A stretch of DNA of 21,005 bases, from positions 1 to 21,005 of the forward strand of contig JBEHWX010000101.1 in assembly GCA_048498995.1 (NCBI GenBank). Direction: 5' to 3'. Below the pieces are notes generated by a model. It was given only the letters and a program-made list of their open reading frames with translations. It had not been told where the DNA came from and did no database searches. This DNA is from JBEHWX01 sp048498995 (GTDB lineage: Bacteria; Bacteroidota; Ignavibacteria; OLB7). This document shows positions 16,317 through 21,005 of this stretch, piece after piece. A program made the position numbers and the translations under genes. Numbering within the stretch: the first letter of the stretch is position 1; each line of letters starts with the position of its first letter.

Positions 16317-16343
16317 CAAATTTATCGACCGATCGGTCTTCAA
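16317..16343 (-). promoter_or_regulatory. Possible Bacteroidota-type promoter of the TetR gene
   Basis: Read on the minus strand, TTG (16343-16341) and TAAATTTG (16324-16317) match -33 and -7 elements, separated by 16 bases, which is shorter than usual. The palindrome at 16327-16338 lies between them, an ideal blocking position. The implied start site is within the Shine-Dalgarno, so this promoter is tentative. Confidence 0.35.
16327..16338. promoter_or_regulatory. Palindromic TetR operator before TetR gene
   Basis: GACCGATCGGTC is a 12-bp perfect palindrome in the 169-base divergent gap between the TetR gene and a lipoprotein gene. It matches the core of the site at 15609-15622. Its position 21 bases from the TetR start fits autorepression. 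Confidence 0.68.
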
Positions 16344-16475
16344 GCTACGAATTCCCCGGCGACGCGCAAAGGCGCCGGGCGATCCGGGGAGGCCCGGGCC
16401 TCCCGTCACATTTACCTCCTCGAACATGTCTGGAGCATGCTCCGGACGTGCCATCAACCAACATCACGAGTCGAC

Positions 16476-17186
16476 ATGAAACGACACCTTCTGTTCGTTC
16501 CCGCGATCGCGCTTCTGGCCGGATGCAATCCCGGCCTGATGCATACACCCAAGTACCAGAATCGCCCGCCGGTCGAATCCTCCCTGATCAAATCCGATCA
16601 GGACGTGCTCGGCGACGACGTGATCCAGAAGATCCTTTCGAGCAAGCTCGTGCTGCCGCCGAAGGCGAAGATCGCCGTGCTCCGCTTCAATGCCTCGGAG
16701 GGAACGACCTGGTCCCGCCACGGCTACTGGCGCGCCCGCACCGAGGGGTATGTAAAGCTCCAGCAGGAATACGGGGACAGCATCTCCGGCCGTCTCGAGC
16801 GCCTGCCGCGCGTCGTCGAGGTCGCCACGCTCCCGTCGCTCCTGGTTCCGGAGCAGCCGACCGTTCCCAAGCTCCGCGAGGCGGCCGTCCGCCTGCAGGC
16901 CGATCTGCTGCTGATCTACCGGATCGGCAGCGATCAGTACCAGGATCCATCCGTATTCGGAAAGGATCGTGCCAAGGCATACTCCACCGTCGAGATGCTC
17001 CTGCTCGACATCCGGACCGGGTTGATTCCGTTCACCACGGTGGTGACGCAGGACTTCGAGACGATCGAGGCCACGGGGGACTACAACATCGATGAGACCA
17101 CGCTTCGCGCCGAGCGGACCGCCACGGCCACCGCCCTTGCGGCGGCCACGAATCGCTTGATGGCATTTCTCGGTTCCGTACCTTGA
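16476..17186 (+). CDS. Lipoprotein of unknown function
   Basis: A 236-residue predicted lipoprotein with signal peptide KRHLLFVPAIALLAGC and lipobox LLAG before Cys17. The body contains a strand KAKIAVLRFNAS (about 68-79), then a long charged region and LQADLLLIYRIGSDQ (about 145-160) followed by VEMLLLDIRTGLIPF. The alternation of a strand-forming IAVLRF and a late LLLIYRIG/LLDIRTG recalls the CsgG/GNA1162-like lipoprotein fold, but this is only a resemblance. ATG 16476 is chosen because it starts the signal peptide directly; the open frame upstream covers the divergent promoter region. It is transcribed away from the TetR gene and could share its operator. A second lipoprotein gene follows about 180 bases downstream, after a GC-rich hairpin. 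Confidence 0.75.
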   Translation: MKRHLLFVPAIALLAGCNPGLMHTPKYQNRPPVESSLIKSDQDVLGDDVIQKILSSKLVLPPKAKIAVLRFNASEGTTWSRHGYWRARTEGYVKLQQEYGDSISGRLERLPRVVEVATLPSLLVPEQPTVPKLREAAVRLQADLLLIYRIGSDQYQDPSVFGKDRAKAYSTVEMLLLDIRTGLIPFTTVVTQDFETIEATGDYNIDETTLRAERTATATALAAATNRLMAFLGSVP

Positions 17187-17195
17187 TGCCGCTTC

Positions 17196-17220
17196 GGGCC
17201 GGCCGATATCTTCCCGGCCC
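17196..17220 (+). terminator. GC-rich hairpin after lipoprotein gene
   Basis: GGGCCGG (17196-17202) pairs with CCGGCCC (17214-17220) around an 11-base loop, ten bases after the stop codon at 17186. No T-run follows. It is a weak candidate terminator or attenuator between the two lipoprotein genes. Confidence 0.35.
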
Positions 17221-17364
17221 CGATGGCCCCGCGGCCATGCTCAGGGCGCGGATCACCCCGGCACGAGATTTCCCGGGAGACTTCATGGTCTCCGATCCGC
17301 GCGGCGTTCCGCGCTCCGGGGATCGTGGAGAGAACGGGGGCTTCTTTCGAGCGGTTCGATTCCG

Positions 17365-18219
17365 ATGGTTATGCGATCAGCGTTGATACTCATCCCGACG
17401 GTGGTTCTGATTCTTCTCACCGGTTGCGACCGCGCGCCGGCCCGGCGCGAGATCCGCGTGCGCCTGACGCCGGCCGCCAAGCGCGCCTCGCCGGTCTCCG
17501 GCCGTCAGCGTGGACTTCCTCCCTCGGACGCGAAAGGCTATGCCTGCGCGATCCTGGAGGAGCTGGAGCACGCGCCGGAGCGGGGGCTTGCCAAGATCGC
17601 CGCCGATCCCAAGCGCTTCGCCCACGCGGGCGAGGTCGACTGCGTGATCGCCGCGATCGATACGATCTCCGAGCGCTTCGTGCGGGAGGAGCGGGATCGC
17701 TATCTCGACCTGATCGCCGCGCTCTGGAGCGCGAGCGACGGCGACGTGGCCGATGCCATCACCTACGATGCCGGCGTGGTGCTCCTGGACGACGGCTTCG
17801 ACGCCACGCTCGATTATCTCTATCGCCACCGCGAGCAGAACGATCTGGAGGGGGTGATCGTGGAGGGGGCGCTCGCCGTGATCGACGACAGCGACGAGCC
17901 GATGGACGAGCTCGCCGCCTTCCGCGACGACTTCCGCGATCATGCGCGCGGCCGCGCGCGGGACGAGCGCCAATACCTTGCCGCGCTCTTCCGACGGATC
18001 GTCGCCAAGGCGACGATCTACGACCAGGATGATGCCGGCGGGCGAACGATCGTGAACCGGCGATCGGGGCGCCACCTCGATCATGCCGCCGTTGCCGGAA
18101 CCGTGCATGCGCGCCAGGATACGCTCGTAGAGCGGCCCGATCCGATCGTACACCGGCGCGATCTCCACGCGCATGTGGCGGCGAGCCGCGGGCGCGTCAT
18201 CAGGCGGGCCCGGGAGTGA
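17365..18219 (+). CDS. Lipoprotein of unknown function, doubtful C-terminus
   Basis: A predicted lipoprotein of 284 residues, with signal peptide SALILIPTVVLILLTGC and lipobox LLTG before Cys21. ATG 17371 is an equally good start. Residues about 55-215 are acidic and helical (CAILEELEHAPERGLAKIAA, ISERFVREERDRYLDLIAAL, LDDGFDATLDYLYRHREQND) and use strongly G/C-ending codons. After about residue 220 the character changes: the last 65 residues are His/Arg/Val-rich, third-position G+C falls, and the complementary strand in the same triplets reads more like protein (MRVEIAPVYDRIGPLYERIL). The true gene may therefore end differently through a frameshift, or overlap an antisense remnant. I do not recognise the family. 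It converges on the subtilase gene with a shared hairpin between. Confidence 0.6.
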   Translation: MVMRSALILIPTVVLILLTGCDRAPARREIRVRLTPAAKRASPVSGRQRGLPPSDAKGYACAILEELEHAPERGLAKIAADPKRFAHAGEVDCVIAAIDTISERFVREERDRYLDLIAALWSASDGDVADAITYDAGVVLLDDGFDATLDYLYRHREQNDLEGVIVEGALAVIDDSDEPMDELAAFRDDFRDHARGRARDERQYLAALFRRIVAKATIYDQDDAGGRTIVNRRSGRHLDHAAVAGTVHARQDTLVERPDPIVHRRDLHAHVAASRGRVIRRARE

Positions 18220-18272
18220 CGTCCCGATGCGCCTGGCGCGTGATCGGTGATTTCGGAATGCGTGAATATGAC

Positions 18273-18305
18273 GAAGGCGCTTCTCCATCGCGGAGAAGCG
18301 CCTTC
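18273..18305. terminator. Perfect hairpin, bidirectional terminator
   Basis: GAAGGCGCTTCTCC (18273-18286) pairs perfectly over 14 bp with GGAGAAGCGCCTTC (18292-18305) around loop ATCGC. It lies between two convergent genes (stops at 18219 and 18336), so it can end both transcripts. T-runs are weak on both sides. Confidence 0.75.
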
Positions 18306-18335
18306 ATCGTTATCGAGCCGTCGCTCGCCTGAGGA

Positions 18336-19535
18336 TCAGCGGTAGGCGACCGGATCGGCGTAGCCGTCGGGATCGCCGCTGGCCCATCCGTAGCCGTGGA
18401 TGGTGCCGAACAGGAGCAGGCCGGCCACGTGCGGGGAGGCCATCGAGGTGCCGCTCATGTAGACCGCGCCGCCGCCACGGGCGGTCGAGGGAATCTGCAC
18501 GCCCGGCGCGGCAACGTCGATCGGCGGGTTGCCGTAGTTGCTGAACGACGCGAACACGTTGTTCCGGTCGACGGCCGAGACCGTGTAGACGTTGTAGGCA
18601 TTCACGCGCGCCGGCGACGTGTTGTTCGCGTTGATCGAGCTGTTGCCGGCGGCAATCGCCACCTTCACGCCGCGGTAGGCCACCTTGCGCACGGCATCAT
18701 CCAGCGCCGTGGAGGCCGGGCCGCCGAGGCTCATGTTCATCACATCCCCGGCGCGGGCGTTGGCCGCCACGTAGTCCATGCCGGCGATCATCGCGGAGTA
18801 GGTGCCGGAGCCGTCGTCGCCGAGCACGCGGACGGCGATCAGGGTGGCGTTGGCGGCCACGCCGACCACGTCGATCGAATTGTTCTTGGCGCCGATGATG
18901 CCCGCGACATGCGTTCCGTGGCCGTTGCCGTCGTTGGCGTTGGTGTGCCCGTCGGCCACGAAGTTGCGGCTGCGCGTGGCGTCCACGTTCAGATCCGGGT
19001 TGGTCAGGTCGATGCCGGTGTCGACGATCCAGGCGGTCTTGCCGGTGCCGTCACGCGATCCTCCAACCTTGATGACTCCCCACGGCACGATCTGCGCGAT
19101 CGACGTGGCCGAAACCATCCCATCCGACTGCGCGGCGATCGGGGAGAGCTGCACGCGATAATCCGGCTCGATGTATTTCACCTGCGGATCGGCCTTCATC
19201 TTCTCGGCCTCATCCGGCGACATCTTCGCCACGAATCCCTTGATGGTCGATGTGTATTCCCGCGCGATCGTCGCGCCGGTGCTCGTGGCCAGCGACGCGG
19301 CCGACTTCGACAGGCCGGTTGCCGGCACGTCGTCCTTCAGCACCACGATGTATTGTCCGGGGATGATGCTCGCTCCCTGCATGTCGGCGGGGGAGGGGGT
19401 GGTCGTCTGGGGGGCGGTCGCCTCCGTGCTCTGGGCCGGAGTGGACGAGGTGCCCGTGGGAACATCGGAATCCTGACAGCCGACGGCGGTAACGAGCGTG
19501 GCTGCCACCATGAGGGGCATAATATATCTGGTCAT
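18336..19535 (-). CDS. Subtilisin-like serine protease, lipoprotein
   Basis: A 399-residue S8 peptidase. The signal peptide PLMVAATLVTAVGC suggests lipid attachment at Cys20, though the lipobox is AVG-C, with Ala rather than Leu at -3. A Thr/Ser/Pro-rich linker (25-50) follows. Residues about 60-130 are an I9-type inhibitor prodomain (GQYIVVLKDDV, then FVAKMSPDEAEKM and YIEPDY). The catalytic domain has Asp172 (WIVDTGID), His206 (GNGHGTHVAG), oxyanion Asn298 (AAGNSS) and Ser364 (GTSMASPHVAG). It ends soon after the catalytic core, with no sorting domain. The order matches proteinase-K-like secreted subtilases, which cleave broadly after prodomain removal. The start at 19535 is supported by AGGA a few bases upstream; the open frame upstream is rejected. 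Confidence 0.93.
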   Translation of the reverse strand: MTRYIMPLMVAATLVTAVGCQDSDVPTGTSSTPAQSTEATAPQTTTPSPADMQGASIIPGQYIVVLKDDVPATGLSKSAASLATSTGATIAREYTSTIKGFVAKMSPDEAEKMKADPQVKYIEPDYRVQLSPIAAQSDGMVSATSIAQIVPWGVIKVGGSRDGTGKTAWIVDTGIDLTNPDLNVDATRSRNFVADGHTNANDGNGHGTHVAGIIGAKNNSIDVVGVAANATLIAVRVLGDDGSGTYSAMIAGMDYVAANARAGDVMNMSLGGPASTALDDAVRKVAYRGVKVAIAAGNSSINANNTSPARVNAYNVYTVSAVDRNNVFASFSNYGNPPIDVAAPGVQIPSTARGGGAVYMSGTSMASPHVAGLLLFGTIHGYGWASGDPDGYADPVAYR

Positions 19536-20176
19536 GCTTTCCTGAATTGTGACTGCGGACGAGGAAGGCATCAGCGAGGAAGACTGGACCTCTGCGATGC
19601 GCGGGGAGCGGACCTTCCGGTCGTTGTCGGAAGGTATCGGCCGTCCGGCCGCGGTACGGAAGTGTCGGATGCGCTCAGGCACGACGCGGGCGTCGGAGGT
19701 TGCCGTGAGGCTTCGGGGCATGCATGCGTGGCCGCCGATTTCGTGGACCGTAGATGATGACGATCGAGTCGGCGTGTCAGTTTATCGCCACCGCAATTAG
19801 TGGTGCAACATCCAATTCTGAACGATCGACGCTCCGGCGCCCCGTGCCTCGCAATGATTCCGCCGCTCGTGCCATCGGAAAATGTCCCCCGTTCCCTCCG
19901 CGAATTCCCCCGTTGACGATGACCGCGGGTTGCGGACCATCCGCCGGCCCGAGCGGCGGCGTGCGTGCGGATGTTGCGGACCGCTCCCTCCGGCGTCTGT
20001 CCGGAGTATGCCGCTCGCGCATCGGCGCGGGAGGATCGGGGCGTGTCCGGCCCCGGAGGTCACGACGGTGGTCTGAATTCCCGCGGGATCGAGTCCAAGG
20101 TGAATGAGATTCCACGCGGGAGCGCATGACTCCGACCGACCACGATTTCCATGTACCAACCAGGATCAGGATCATC
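19536..20176. other. Long divergent intergenic region
   Basis: About 640 bases between the divergent subtilase and the last lipoprotein. It should contain both promoters, but I find no TAnnTTTG box on either strand. Open frames here look like chance frames in GC-rich DNA. CCGCC/GGCGG around 19941-19959 can form a short hairpin of unknown meaning. Confidence 0.55.
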
Positions 20177-20926
20177 ATGAGGATGCATGCTTCGAGCCCG
20201 CTCCGCCATCGCGCGCTCATGCTCTGCGCGGCGCTCGCGCTTGCCGGCTTGTCCGCCTGCAAGGACGATCCGGGCACGACCGACACGCCGGTCGATCCGG
20301 GGAGCGCGTCGAGCTGGAAGGCTCCCGGACAGGGGAGCACCTATGACATGACGACCTGGAAACTGACCGCCGATCGCTTCCCGACCGGGGACACGACGGC
20401 GCTCACCTATACGGTGGCGGCAACCGACCTCACCTTCGGCGGCCGGAGCGGCGTTACCCGCTTCGTTTCGCCGGCGGATACGATCAACCTGATCTACGAG
20501 TCCAACGGCGACCTGTCGTTCTATCTCGAGCCATGGGACGACGGCCTCCGCGGGATGGCGGCGCAATGGGTGAGGATTCCCGTGGCCACCGGGTCCGCCA
20601 ATGCCGACACGCTCGCCGACGTGAAGAATTACTACGCGGAGAACAGCTCCGTCGGAGTCCCGATGAAGCTGATCGGGACGTTCGAGCTCAACGGTGACGG
20701 CATGGTGATCATCAACGGAGCGACACTTCCGTTCCGCCAGATCTGTCTCCGGATCAAGCGGTACGAGGGATCGATCCTCTACCAGATGCGGTTTACCTGG
20801 ACGATCGTGCCGAGGATCGGATTCTTCTCCTATGTAGAATTCATGAACGAGGGGTGGTCGATGTTCGGCATCGAGCGGCCGGGGGGTGGGTACGTTCGGA
20901 CACTCGACCGATCCGTGCTGAAGTAG
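20177..20926 (+). CDS. Lipoprotein of unknown function
   Basis: A 249-residue predicted lipoprotein with signal peptide HRALMLCAALALAGLSAC and lipobox LSA before Cys28, then a short acidic, Thr/Pro-rich linker. The mature domain looks beta-rich (STYDMTTWKLTADRF, ALTYTVAATDLTFGG, TINLIYESNGDLSFYLEPW, MKLIGTFELNGDGMVIINGA, YQMRFTWTIVPRIGFFSYVEF), consistent with a secreted beta-sandwich. I do not recognise a family, and no enzyme motif is visible. ATG 20177 is preceded by AGGA; ATG 20183, two codons on, is an alternative, and the ATG at 20126 would give an overlong signal peptide. It is the last gene in the window. The remaining 79 bases hold no recognisable terminator. Confidence 0.75.
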   Translation: MRMHASSPLRHRALMLCAALALAGLSACKDDPGTTDTPVDPGSASSWKAPGQGSTYDMTTWKLTADRFPTGDTTALTYTVAATDLTFGGRSGVTRFVSPADTINLIYESNGDLSFYLEPWDDGLRGMAAQWVRIPVATGSANADTLADVKNYYAENSSVGVPMKLIGTFELNGDGMVIINGATLPFRQICLRIKRYEGSILYQMRFTWTIVPRIGFFSYVEFMNEGWSMFGIERPGGGYVRTLDRSVLK

Positions 20927-21005
20927 GGGGAGCGACGGCTTCGGTGATGGCCCCTGAAGCGGCTCCGCCTCTCCCACCGAGGTGGAAGAACGGCTCCCAT
21001 CCCCA

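Noticed and set aside
17377..18288. 303-codon minus-strand open frame
   Set aside because: Mostly the complement of the lipoprotein gene and His/Arg-rich. Only its first quarter looks protein-like, and that is reported as a finding instead.
18396..19757. 453-codon plus-strand open frame
   Set aside because: Antisense of the subtilase. The minus frame carries the Asp-His-Ser triad.

Overview
The window looks like chromosome from a high-G+C member of the Bacteroidota/Chlorobiota (FCB) lineage. Three things suggest this. There is a PorU-like type IX secretion sortase with a C25 peptidase core and a C-terminal sorting-type domain. The tRNA-Lys is preceded by a TTG-N20-TAATTTTG promoter, which is the Bacteroidota -33/-7 form. 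There are also many lipoproteins and exported proteins. The base composition is unusually GC-rich for that group, and several genes carry strong Shine-Dalgarno sequences, so a deep or high-GC lineage (Kapabacteria/Ignavibacteria-like) is my guess. The sequence alone does not fix the species.

Layout. 1-574: eight perfect 14-bp tandem repeats, then a gene-free stretch with further short duplications. 575-1303: a PolB-like 3'-5' exonuclease. 1711-5802: the large PorU-like protein, followed by a clear terminator. 6316-8307: dxs (isoprenoid precursor synthesis). 8371-8444: tRNA-Lys(UUU), with a promoter before it and a textbook terminator directly after it. 8588-9900: a compact, visibly AT-richer three-gene operon, hicA-hicB-secB-like. 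10243-12087: an exported 12-cysteine protein and a membrane-anchored DUF3862-type protein, both on the minus strand. 12088-15489 (minus): thiolase, FabF-type ketosynthase and methionine aminopeptidase in one direction. Upstream of these is a TetR-family regulator (15692-16306), with two copies of the same perfect palindrome placed as operators. 16476-18219: two plus-strand lipoproteins. 18336-19535 (minus): a subtilisin-like lipoprotein protease. 20177-20926: another lipoprotein of unknown function.

The most interesting object is the hicA-hicB-secB-like operon. All three reading frames overlap. The HicB antitoxin has about 80 residues beyond its ribbon-helix-helix domain, and the third gene has the C-terminal signature of a SecB-like chaperone. 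This is the architecture of a tripartite toxin-antitoxin-chaperone (TAC) module, here built on HicAB, and the HicB tail is the natural candidate for a chaperone-addiction segment. The operon sits immediately after the tRNA-Lys terminator, differs in base composition from its neighbours, and has a perfect inverted repeat ending one base before the hicA start codon. It therefore looks like an acquired, autoregulated stress or phage-defence module.

A second theme is short tandem duplications (period 14-27 bp, 2-8 copies) in at least seven intergenic gaps. A third is a predicted small TetR regulon around the thiolase/FabF genes, based on an operator resembling the NemR box.
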